DNA of 5,025 nucleotides, taken from NCBI GenBank assembly GCA_002350845.1, contig DEFL01000060.1, forward strand, positions 1-5,025, in the 5' to 3' direction. Positions 1 to 5,025 of this stretch are shown here, one piece after another (position 1 is the first letter of the stretch; each line of letters begins with the position of its first letter). The notes below the pieces were generated by a model, which had not been told where the DNA came from, searched no databases, and saw only the letters and a program-made list of their open reading frames with translations. The stretch is from Christensenella sp. UBA2853 (lineage in GTDB: Bacteria; Bacillota; Clostridia; Christensenellales; Aristaeellaceae). A program made the translations under genes and the position numbers.

Positions 1-1
1 G

Positions 2-679
2 ATCGACGCCTGGAAGGACGCTGTCAACAGCGGGTATGACGCGCTCGCGGAAAAAGCCGGCGCTGAAACGGCCGCCCTCATTCATATCGACCAGCTTCTC
101 TTCTTCCAGCAGCTCGACGCTTACCAGTCCATGCTGACGGAAGTCTTCGGTGAGGAGAAAGCCGGCGAAACCATCCTCCAGCACCTCAGGGAACGCAGCA
201 ATGACCTGTGCTATGCACTCCATCATGCGCCTGCGGAGCGTCCCGACAGCATCCTGCGCACCGGCATCCCGGTTCTCTCTGCCAAGGGCGAACGCGCTGA
301 GGCATGCGGAAGGACGATTGAACCCATTTCCGGCGGATACCATGTCACGCAGACCGTCTGCAGAACCCACGATTTCATCACCGGCACACTGAGCCGCCGT
401 CTCACAGACGCATCTGTCGAAGAAAAGACGGCCGCCTTTGAGGACGCCGGAAAGCTGTGGCTGTCCGTCCTGATGAAGGAGTCCAACACGCTCTATGCAG
501 GACTGACCGATGAAGGAAAGAGCGCGATGTCCGCAAGCCTGAACCTCTTCCAGGGCTGGCTGACCGCCCGCAGGAATGTGCTGCTGGCCCTCTATCCGGA
601 TGACGCCTCCGTCGCAGCACAGCTCTTCTCCAGTACGGTCCGCAGCTATGTGCTGGACCTGGAAGTCCTCATGAAATAA
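2..679 (+). CDS. 5'-truncated gene for a mostly helical protein, possibly LprI/DUF1311-like
   Basis: The frame is open from the window edge to TAA at 677-679, giving 225 residues of a C-terminal part; the true start lies upstream. An ATG at 131 is in frame but has no reason to be the start, because the frame continues back through it without a stop. The protein is rich in Ala, Leu and Glu and looks mainly alpha-helical. Its last third (residues about 150-195) has the spacing W..........LY.GL...........L..FQGWLTARR. This resembles the Q..W...R core of the LprI N-terminal (DUF1311) fold, and the first 45 residues (WKDAV...Y..L) may be part of another copy. The resemblance is weak and no function follows from it. 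Cysteines 102 and 120 with His114 and His123 form C-x11-H-x5-C-x2-H, a possible metal site or disulfide. No membrane segment is visible; any signal peptide would be upstream. The next gene is 684 nt away behind a terminator, so they are not an operon. Coding is certain, family is low confidence. Confidence 0.85.
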   Translation: MDAWKDAVNSGYDALAEKAGAETAALIHIDQLLFFQQLDAYQSMLTEVFGEEKAGETILQHLRERSNDLCYALHHAPAERPDSILRTGIPVLSAKGERAEACGRTIEPISGGYHVTQTVCRTHDFITGTLSRRLTDASVEEKTAAFEDAGKLWLSVLMKESNTLYAGLTDEGKSAMSASLNLFQGWLTARRNVLLALYPDDASVAAQLFSSTVRSYVLDLEVLMK

Positions 680-724
680 GCCTTTCGCGGAAAGCATCTG
701 AAATCACCTGCTTCCCGCCTCCCT

Positions 725-746
725 GCCGGCCTTCGGGCCGGCTTTT
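725..746 (+). terminator. Intrinsic terminator of the upstream gene
   Basis: A perfect 7-bp GC stem (GCCGGCC 725-731, GGCCGGC 736-742) closes a stable TTCG tetraloop and is followed by TTTT (743-746) and further pyrimidine-rich sequence. It lies 46 nt after the stop codon of the upstream gene. A smaller hairpin (CTTTC 682-686 with GAAAG 690-694) sits just after the stop. The U-run is short, but the stem and loop are near ideal. Confidence 0.85.
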
Positions 747-895
747 CCTGTATTCCCCTGTTTTGTCAGCCGCTCCTTTTCATCTGATGTCAGGAGACGG
801 GACGGCCGCGCCCCAAACGGCACACGGAACCCCTGATTGTTTCAGCGATTCCGCATTCCGCAGTATTCCGTTTCACGCATTTCCCCTGTACTGTC

Positions 896-925
896 TCTGT
901 ATTTGTCTGTATTTTGTCTGTATTT
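896..925. repeat. Three phased copies of TCTGTATTT
   Basis: TCTGTATTT occurs without mismatch at 896-904, 906-914 and 917-925, so copies start 10 and 11 bp apart, close to one helical turn. The spacer is G or TG. It lies about 130 bp upstream of the -35 box of the large gene. It could be a protein-binding array on one face of the helix or simply a product of replication slippage. Confidence 0.75.
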
Positions 926-948
926 CAGGTGACCTCTCCTGCCAATTC

Positions 949-992
949 CGGCACAGGAAACGTATCAAACAATAGAAGCACATCCTGTGCTG
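949..992. repeat. Inverted repeat, 10-bp arms
   Basis: GCACAGGA (951-958) is the exact complement of TCCTGTGC (983-990). The arms extend outward to CG (949-950) and TG (991-992) through one G-T pair. The 24-nt centre is AT-rich. No T-run follows on either strand, so it is a poor terminator. Its place 63 bp upstream of the -35 box would suit an operator or activator site, but nothing identifies a regulator. Confidence 0.5.
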
Positions 993-1033
993 ACCCGTCC
1001 GAACTTCATCTGACCGCCCCGGAACAAAGGAGG

Positions 1034-1083
1034 AAAAAACAGAAAAGCATCCATTTGCAAAGCTTCCAGCAGACCAGTATAAT
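1034..1083 (+). promoter_or_regulatory. Sigma-A-type promoter with UP-like A-rich element
   Basis: The -35 box TTGCAA (1055-1060) and a consensus -10 box TATAAT (1078-1083) are separated by exactly 17 bp. A-rich sequence at 1034-1046 falls at about -56 to -44 from the expected transcription start near 1090, where UP elements bind the RNA polymerase alpha subunit. It is the best promoter in the window, and its transcript would carry a leader of about 270 nt before the large gene. The match is seen directly; activity is inferred. Confidence 0.75.
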
Positions 1084-1210
1084 AGAGACAGCAGAGCATT
1101 TCCTGCTCGATCCGTACAACCGACATATTCCTGTTTCACCCCGATCCGGCTGTTCAGAGGTCAAATCCATCCTTCTTTTCACGACCCGCACAGCCGGAAC
1201 AGGACTGCAT

Positions 1211-1315
1211 ATGTTTCGTTCTGACCTGACGCATCAGACCACAACTGCATGCGCCGCCCGTTTTCAGCAGCTTCGGGCTGATGCATTCTCTGCCCGGGCT
1301 GCCCCTGTCCATTGA
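1211..1315 (+). CDS. Possible 34-codon leader ORF
   Basis: ATG at 1211 is preceded by AGGA (1201-1204) at a 6-nt spacing and runs for 34 codons to TGA at 1313-1315, 48 nt before the start of the large gene. It lies wholly inside the predicted leader and covers most of its hairpin-forming part, so ribosomes on it could change the folding. Residues 29-34 are RAAPVH, with an R-A-x-P pattern recalling the RAGP and RAPP motifs of SecM and ApdA-type arrest peptides. It lacks a signal or membrane segment, and GC-rich sequence produces such tetrapeptides by chance. It may well not be translated. Confidence 0.2.
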   Translation: MFRSDLTHQTTTACAARFQQLRADAFSARAAPVH

Positions 1316-1321
1316 TATTAT
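1313..1321 (+). promoter_or_regulatory. Alternative extended -10 promoter
   Basis: TGATATTAT is an extended -10 element (TG-n-TATTAT) with the hexamer at 1316-1321. No -35 box is seen 17 bp upstream, where the sequence is CCCGGG. Transcription would begin near 1328 and give a short leader of about 36 nt with the ribosome binding site intact. It is weaker than the promoter at 1055-1083, but would give leader-independent expression. Confidence 0.3.
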
Positions 1322-1350
1322 GCGTTACAAATCCATACGGAACCATATAA

Positions 1351-1356
1351 GGGAGG
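1351..1356 (+). promoter_or_regulatory. Ribosome binding site of the large gene
   Basis: GGGAGG ends 7 nt before ATG at 1364. It fixes this ATG as the start, in agreement with the signal peptide that begins there. The frame is closed upstream by TGA at 1313-1315, with no other start codon between. Confidence 0.85.
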
Positions 1357-1363
1357 GAATACC

Positions 1364-1438
1364 ATGAAATTCAGGAAACTCCTCGTCTGGATGCTGATGC
1401 TGGCCATGATCCTCAATCTGCCCGCATCCACCCTGGCT
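1364..1438 (+). other. Signal peptide (residues 1-25)
   Basis: The N-terminus has a basic stretch (KFRK, 2-5), a hydrophobic core (LLVWMLMLAMILNL, 6-19) and a polar end PASTLA followed by D26. The T-x-A pattern at -3/-1 fits signal peptidase I cleavage after A25. There is no lipobox cysteine: the first Cys is at 31. The protein is therefore expected to be Sec-exported and not a lipoprotein. Confidence 0.9.
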
Positions 1439-4400
1439 GACCGATTGCCCGTCTGCACAAATCACGTCTGGAGCGAATGGGATCCCATCGAACAGCCCAC
1501 CTGTACAAGCCCCGGCCATCAGGTCCGCTTCTGCCAGGTCTGCCATACCCAGCAGACCGGGACGATTCCGAAGCTTCCGCACAGCTGGGACGCATGGACC
1601 GTCACCAAAGAGCCGACCTGCACTTCCACCGGCTCCCGTTTTCATACCTGCACGGTCTGCGGAACCCGGGAGACCGAAACCATGGACAAAGCGCCGCATA
1701 AATACGGCAAATGGGTCGATATTATCCCCGCGACCTGTTCCTCCAAGGGCTCCCATACCCGTGTCTGTGACATCTGCGGCTATCAGCAGACCCTCGACAG
1801 CGATCCCCTGCCCCATACATGGAGTGAGTGGGTCGTCACCAAAAATGCCAACTGCACCGAGCGCGGCGAAGAAGAACGCACCTGCCAGGTGTGCGGCACC
1901 ACCGAAAAGCGGACCACCAAAGTCAACGGCACGATCCACGAATGGGGTGAATGGGTCGTCAGAATGGAACCCGACTGTGAAAAGGGCGGCTACCGCTCCC
2001 ACGGCTGCACCAAGTGCAATAAATGGGAATCCGAAAAGACGCCTCCCCTGGGCCACGAATGGGGCGAATGGATCATTCTGACGCCCGCCGCACCGAATGC
2101 CCCGGGTCTTCGGGAACACAGGTGCACCCGCTGCGGAAAAACAGAAAAAGAGAACTATGAATTCATCGAAGAGCCCGTCCGGGAGGAAGGGATCACCCTG
2201 ACTGTCACACTCGCCCCGTCAGCCACCTATTTCGTGGGCACAGTGGAATGGCAGCCGGTCAATTCCCCGGATACGGGCGCCACCGGCTGCCTGGGCCTGA
2301 AAAATGCAGCACCTTCCGGAAACGCGGCTGTTTCCGACGCAGCAGTCTATAACGGAGCCGGGTGGATGCCGTACCCCGGTCAGGAAGCGTCCGGCAGCAC
2401 GATCCCGGCCTTGATCACCGTCACCAATCATACCGGTGAGGCGGTCAATGTCTCGATCGCCTCGGACCATCTCAGTGATGTCATCAGCGGAACCGGCACC
2501 GAACCGGTCTATCTGCCCGCCGATACCTCGCTGATGTTCGAATACTGGATCTCCGCAGACCAGCAGGAAATTGATGCGGGTTCATTGACGCGGACGATCT
2601 CAGCAGCCCTTCCCGATGGTTCTGAGCCCGTCACTGAGACGCTCAGTATTTACGTGAAAGGCCACACAGACATACCGGACACAGTGAAGCCCGGCATCTC
2701 CTCAACCGGCCTTCCTGATGGTTCTGAGTCTGACACCGGGACGCTCGATGATTACGTGAAAGGCCCCGCAGCAGCACCGGGCATCTCCGGCCCCGCTGTT
2801 TCCCTTGTCTGCACCAGTGTGGTTCCTGAATGGCATGAAGAGTACAACCTGATGTATTACCTTGCCGCTATGAAGGTCACCAACACCGGCACGCATCCCC
2901 TGAGCATGGAGATTATGATCAAGGGCAGCTCGGACACTCCTACACAGGATATCCTGAACGGATGGTATGAATCCCCAAAGATCAGTCACCTTGAGCCCGG
3001 GGACGAAATCGATTTCCTTTACATCATCAGGGAGTTTGATGATGACTGGGACATAGGCTCTGTCCAGCGCACGCTGACAGTCACCGGCCTGGCCGGTTCT
3101 GACATTCCCGCCGTCACAGACAGTGCTTCCTTTGTATTCCCCTGTTCCGACACGAACGCGCTTGATCTGGTTCTTACGGGATATCACCGTCTTGCAGGCA
3201 GCGATCAGACCATCATCGCAGACCTGCTGCTGACCAATCAGGGCGAGGAAACACTGAAAAACATCCAGCTCAGCATCACGGATAACAATGACAACAGCGT
3301 TTCTCCCGACCACTTTTTCGGGATCTCCTCAGAAATCTCCTACAGCCTTGAGCCGCATCAATCGATAGCTTTCGGTGCTGAGATCCATCCTTCCGGCGAG
3401 GAACTCGCGCATATGAAAGTCATCCGCCGCATCAGCGCAGTGGATACGGCTGCCTCGGTGGCTGATACGGTCCGCCTCCAGGTGGATCTCCACACAGATC
3501 TGGTGGAAAAGGCACTCCTTCATCTGGAAGGCGAGCTGACCGGTCCTGCTTCCCTTCAATTGCATGAAATGTTCGGTGCGGATCTGAACGCCTGGAACGG
3601 CGGCAGTGTGACGCTGGAAGATATTTATATAGACTGCACCATTCAGAGTCCCAGCGGGAAAGTACTCCTCATGAAAAGCTACGGCACATCGGGCTCCAGC
3701 TATGCTCCCGGCAAGCGCCTGCAGATCTCACCAGCCTTTACCATCACAGAGGAGATGGTCACCGCCGCCCTGGCCGATCTTCCCCTGAAGAATAATCAAC
3801 CGGATACGCTCACGTTCCTCTTCTCCAGCCGCGGCATCTGGCGCGACGGGACATCCATCACGCCCGTCATATCCACCCCGGTCATCTTCACCGTGAACAT
3901 TAAGAATGACAGCATGATTTCCATCCGGGAAGATACCAGCGTTCCTGCTCAGAACCCGGGAGCCGGAGAGGTCCTGAATATCCCGCTGATCATCCAGAAC
4001 GTCGGTGATGATAACCTGTTCAGTCTCCGCCTGGACGTCAGTCAGTCTGTGGATGGTACCATTGTCTTTGAAGATTCTCTGATCGATGACCCTTCCGTGA
4101 TCCTGTCTCCCGGTATGGAATATCCTTACATTTACTCCTATCCCGTCACAAAAGAAGATGTGGAAAGAGGCGGGATCAGCCTTTCCTTCCTCGTCCGCTC
4201 GGCCAGCAGAATCATCGATTCACCCATTCAGGATATCTGTACATACAGCAAGACGCTGGCGCCCGAACCCGCCGAAAAACTTCTCCTGACCAAGACGGTG
4301 ACCAATACACCGCCCGAAGGACAGACGGCATTCCGTCTGAATGACACGATCAATTATCTGGTGACCATCACCAACAATACCGGCGAGGATCTCATTGACA

Positions 4401-5025
4401 TCGAGCTCGTGGATGACATCACCGGGTACGACCACCTGGAATTCATCACCTACATCGTCCTGGCCAAAGGTGCTTCCGATAGCATTCCGTTCTCGCATGT
4501 CGTAGGTCCGCTCGACGTGGACCAGCAGCAGATCGAGAATACAGTACATGCCAACTATACCCTCTCCTCTTCCCCTGAAATCCTTACCGCTTCCTCCAAT
4601 ACAGTGGTGACGCCTGTGGAAGAAACGCCCGGGGAGAACGGTGGGCTTGTCCTCGAAAAGAGCGTCACCAATACACCGCCCGAAGGACAGACAGCATTCC
4701 GTCTGAATGACACGATCGATTATCTGGTGACCATCACCAACAATACCGGCGAGGATCTTCATTACGTCGAAGTTGTAGACGACATCACCGGTTACAGCTA
4801 CAAAATCTTCATCGACTACGTCGACATCGCTGCCGGTGCGACCGTGAGCATTCCGTTCAAACATATCGTTGGTCCGACCGATGTGGATCAGAAACAGGTC
4901 GAGAACACGGTGCACGCCTACTATACCCTCTCTTCCACCCGTGAAGGCCTTACCGCCTCCTCCAATACCGTGGTGACGCCTGTGGAAGAGACGCCCGTAA
5001 CCAGGGGGGTCGTCTCGGTCTTCAA
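1364..5025 (+). CDS. Large secreted modular protein: Cys/His repeats plus Ig-like beta-sandwich repeats (3'-truncated)
   Basis: The frame is open for 1220 codons to the window edge with no stop. Residues 1-25 are a signal peptide. Residues 34-262 are six tandem repeats, H-x-W-x2-W...C-x9-C-x2-C, of the kind found in many exported proteins of gut Clostridia. Residues about 276-955 form five diverged beta-sandwich domains that share a core like VTN.G...L..v.l.D....L.PG....f.y.v...d. Residues 973-1094 and 1095-1216 are two closely related 122-residue repeats of this type, comparable to DUF11/DUF7507-like repeats of surface proteins. No catalytic motif, LPxTG signal, dockerin or SLH domain is visible, and an anchor may lie beyond the window. 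The expected role is extracellular: stalk, adhesin or scaffold. The gene has its own promoter and ribosome binding site. Export and repeat architecture are well supported, specific function unknown. Confidence 0.95.
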   Translation, partial: MKFRKLLVWMLMLAMILNLPASTLADRLPVCTNHVWSEWDPIEQPTCTSPGHQVRFCQVCHTQQTGTIPKLPHSWDAWTVTKEPTCTSTGSRFHTCTVCGTRETETMDKAPHKYGKWVDIIPATCSSKGSHTRVCDICGYQQTLDSDPLPHTWSEWVVTKNANCTERGEEERTCQVCGTTEKRTTKVNGTIHEWGEWVVRMEPDCEKGGYRSHGCTKCNKWESEKTPPLGHEWGEWIILTPAAPNAPGLREHRCTRCGKTEKENYEFIEEPVREEGITLTVTLAPSATYFVGTVEWQPVNSPDTGATGCLGLKNAAPSGNAAVSDAAVYNGAGWMPYPGQEASGSTIPALITVTNHTGEAVNVSIASDHLSDVISGTGTEPVYLPADTSLMFEYWISADQQEIDAGSLTRTISAALPDGSEPVTETLSIYVKGHTDIPDTVKPGISSTGLPDGSESDTGTLDDYVKGPAAAPGISGPAVSLVCTSVVPEWHEEYNLMYYLAAMKVTNTGTHPLSMEIMIKGSSDTPTQDILNGWYESPKISHLEPGDEIDFLYIIREFDDDWDIGSVQRTLTVTGLAGSDIPAVTDSASFVFPCSDTNALDLVLTGYHRLAGSDQTIIADLLLTNQGEETLKNIQLSITDNNDNSVSPDHFFGISSEISYSLEPHQSIAFGAEIHPSGEELAHMKVIRRISAVDTAASVADTVRLQVDLHTDLVEKALLHLEGELTGPASLQLHEMFGADLNAWNGGSVTLEDIYIDCTIQSPSGKVLLMKSYGTSGSSYAPGKRLQISPAFTITEEMVTAALADLPLKNNQPDTLTFLFSSRGIWRDGTSITPVISTPVIFTVNIKNDSMISIREDTSVPAQNPGAGEVLNIPLIIQNVGDDNLFSLRLDVSQSVDGTIVFEDSLIDDPSVILSPGMEYPYIYSYPVTKEDVERGGISLSFLVRSASRIIDSPIQDICTYSKTLAPEPAEKLLLTKTVTNTPPEGQTAFRLNDTINYLVTITNNTGEDLIDIELVDDITGYDHLEFITYIVLAKGASDSIPFSHVVGPLDVDQQQIENTVHANYTLSSSPEILTASSNTVVTPVEETPGENGGLVLEKSVTNTPPEGQTAFRLNDTIDYLVTITNNTGEDLHYVEVVDDITGYSYKIFIDYVDIAAGATVSIPFKHIVGPTDVDQKQVENTVHAYYTLSSTREGLTASSNTVVTPVEETPVTRGVVSVF
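1463..2149 (+). repeat. Six tandem 39-41-residue H..C..CxxC repeats (residues 34-262)
   Basis: Repeats begin at H34, H73, H112, H151, H192 and H231. Each follows H-x-(W/Y)-x2-W, with a Cys 13 residues after the His and a CxxC pair 10 residues later. The Cys sets are 47/57/60, 86/96/99, 125/135/138, 164/174/177 and 205/215/218. In the sixth, the first Cys is Pro244 and only C254/C257 remain. The unit is 117 nt except the fourth, which has two extra residues. C31 with H34 looks like the tail of a lost earlier repeat. Three Cys plus the His of the next unit could make a zinc-ribbon-like site, or disulfides outside the cell. DNA identity is low, so the array is old. Confidence 0.9.
2189..4228 (+). 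other. Five diverged beta-sandwich domains (residues ~276-955)
   Basis: Approximate domains are A 276-432, B 479-594, C 599-711, D 717-847 and E 850-955. Four show the same core: a strand ending in TN or QN plus G (ITVTNHTGE 351-359; KVTNTGTHPL 504-513; LLTNQGEETL 622-631; IIQNVGDDNL 876-885), then a LxPG-like turn (LPADT 384-388; LEPGD 543-547; LEPHQ 662-666; LSPGM 914-918), then a strand and a short acidic or polar loop. D is the most diverged (YAPGK 780-784). Domain A has a Gly/Ala/Ser-rich insert (about 303-346). Boundaries are estimates from pattern alone; homology to DUF11/DUF7507-type repeats is inferred. Confidence 0.6.
2606..2765 (+). repeat. Internal tandem duplication, 102-nt (34-residue) period
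   Basis: Positions 2606-2663 and 2708-2765 match at 47 of 58 bases by my count, with a period of 102 nt that keeps the frame. Both encode LPDGSE...TL..YVKG, and PGIS follows in both (443-446, 472-475), four residues nearer in the second copy. The first copy is the last strand of domain A. In the second the hydrophobic SIYVKG has become DDYVKG, so it has turned into part of a linker. Confidence 0.75.
4280..5011 (+). repeat. Two tandem 366-nt (122-residue) C-terminal repeats
   Basis: Unit 1 is residues 973-1094 and unit 2 is 1095-1216, offset exactly 366 nt. Both open with VTNTPPEGQTAFRLNDTI, then YLVTITNNTGEDL, VDDITGY, SIPF.H.VGP..VDQ, ENTVHA.YTLSS and end in TASSNTVVTPVEETP. Bases 4301-4392 and 4667-4758 differ at only 2 of 92 positions, and 4582-4630 and 4948-4996 at 3 of 49, while the middle has diverged. 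Each unit is an Ig-like domain with the TITNNTGEDL strand typical of DUF11-like repeats. The sequence after unit 2 (GVVSVF) may open a third copy. Confidence 0.95.

Larger units (their letters stand above)
747..1033. other. Intergenic stretch without a supported gene
   Basis: Between the terminator and the promoter of the next gene no reading frame has a start codon with a ribosome binding site and a protein-like composition. The stretch is pyrimidine-rich with many small direct repeats. ATTCCG occurs at 848-853, 855-860, 865-870 and 945-950, and TCTGTATTT three times at 896-925. An inverted repeat lies at 949-992. A good Shine-Dalgarno-like AAAGGAGG at 1026-1033 has no start codon at a usable distance; it more likely belongs to the A-rich region upstream of the promoter. 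Confidence 0.6.
1090..1363 (+). promoter_or_regulatory. Long structured 5' leader of the large surface-protein gene
   Basis: If transcription starts near 1090, the leader is about 270 nt. Its second half can fold in competing ways. GCATCAG (1231-1237) is the exact complement of CTGATGC (1278-1284). The first arm can instead make a local CTGA/TCAG hairpin (1226-1237). The second arm can pair with TCAGC in a small hairpin (1264-1281), or CGGGC (1274-1278) can pair with GCCCG (1292-1296). GCCCGGGC (1292-1299) is itself palindromic. No hairpin is followed by a T-run, so classical transcription attenuation is not indicated. It matches no riboswitch class I recognise. Pairings are seen in the sequence; a regulatory role is speculation. 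Confidence 0.35.

Noticed and set aside
896..925. Possible CRISPR array
   Set aside because: The repeats are 9 bp with 1-2 bp spacers, far too short for CRISPR repeats and spacers.
763..975. Short plus-strand open frame of 70 codons after the terminator
   Set aside because: No ribosome binding site. Part of it is repeat-encoded (CLCICLYFVCIS), so the apparent hydrophobic segment comes from the TCTGTATTT repeats.
1026..1033. Strong Shine-Dalgarno sequence AAAGGAGG
   Set aside because: No ATG, GTG or TTG follows at a workable distance (the nearest TTG is over 20 nt away, in the -35 box). It lies upstream of the predicted transcription start.
914..1210. Plus-strand open frame running from TTG 914 towards 1315
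   Set aside because: It starts inside the TCTGTATTT repeat with no ribosome binding site, crosses the promoter, and has unstructured composition. Only its last 34 codons, with their own ATG and AGGA, were kept as a weak candidate.
1325..2119. Long minus-strand open frame of 264 codons
   Set aside because: It lies opposite the Cys/His repeat array. Repeat units are multiples of three and GC-rich, so the antisense frame stays open. It is Gly/Phe/Ala-rich and the sense protein is far more convincing.
1463..2149. Reading the CxxC repeats as DNA-binding zinc fingers
   Set aside because: The protein begins with a clear signal peptide and continues into extracellular-type beta domains, so a role in DNA binding is unlikely.
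2702..3313. Minus-strand open frame of 203 codons
   Set aside because: It is antisense to beta-sandwich domains in the continuous sense frame. No ribosome binding site or recognisable domain was found.
4220..4915. Minus-strand open frame of 231 codons with internal repeats
   Set aside because: Its repeats are only the mirror of the two 366-nt sense repeats, so it is a shadow.

Overview
The window looks like chromosomal DNA of a Gram-positive, GC-rich, probably gut- or rumen-associated member of the Clostridia (Bacillota). The reasons are a very large exported protein built from Cys/His/Trp repeats and Ig-like beta-sandwich repeats, a style common in gut Clostridia; a GGGAGG ribosome binding site with a typical Gram-positive signal peptide; and a clean intrinsic terminator. 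The genus cannot be fixed from the sequence. A Christensenellales-type organism is only an impression.

Layout, all on the + strand. (1) Positions 2-679 are the 3' part of a gene whose start lies outside the window. It encodes a mostly helical protein that may be distantly related to the LprI/DUF1311 family, and it ends at a strong GC hairpin terminator (725-746). (2) Positions 680-1363 are a 684-nt intergenic region with no convincing normal-size gene. It holds a phased triple repeat (896-925), a 10-bp inverted repeat (949-992), a very good sigma-A-type promoter with an A-rich UP-like element (1034-1083), and a leader of about 270 nt. The leader has mutually exclusive hairpins and one possible 34-codon leader ORF. 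A second, extended -10 promoter candidate sits close to the next gene. (3) From 1364 to the window edge runs one uninterrupted reading frame of 1220 codons with no stop in view. It is a large secreted or surface protein. In order it has a signal peptide (1-25), six tandem 39-41-residue H-x12-C-x9-CxxC repeats (34-262), five diverged beta-sandwich domains (about 276-955), and two closely related 122-residue repeats of the same general type (973-1216). A third repeat may begin at the edge.

The two genes are separate transcription units, divided by a terminator and a promoter. The second gene is probably an extracellular scaffold, adhesin or stalk-like protein. No catalytic domain is visible, and any cell-wall anchor would lie beyond the window. 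No RNA genes, CRISPR arrays, IS elements or phage features were seen.
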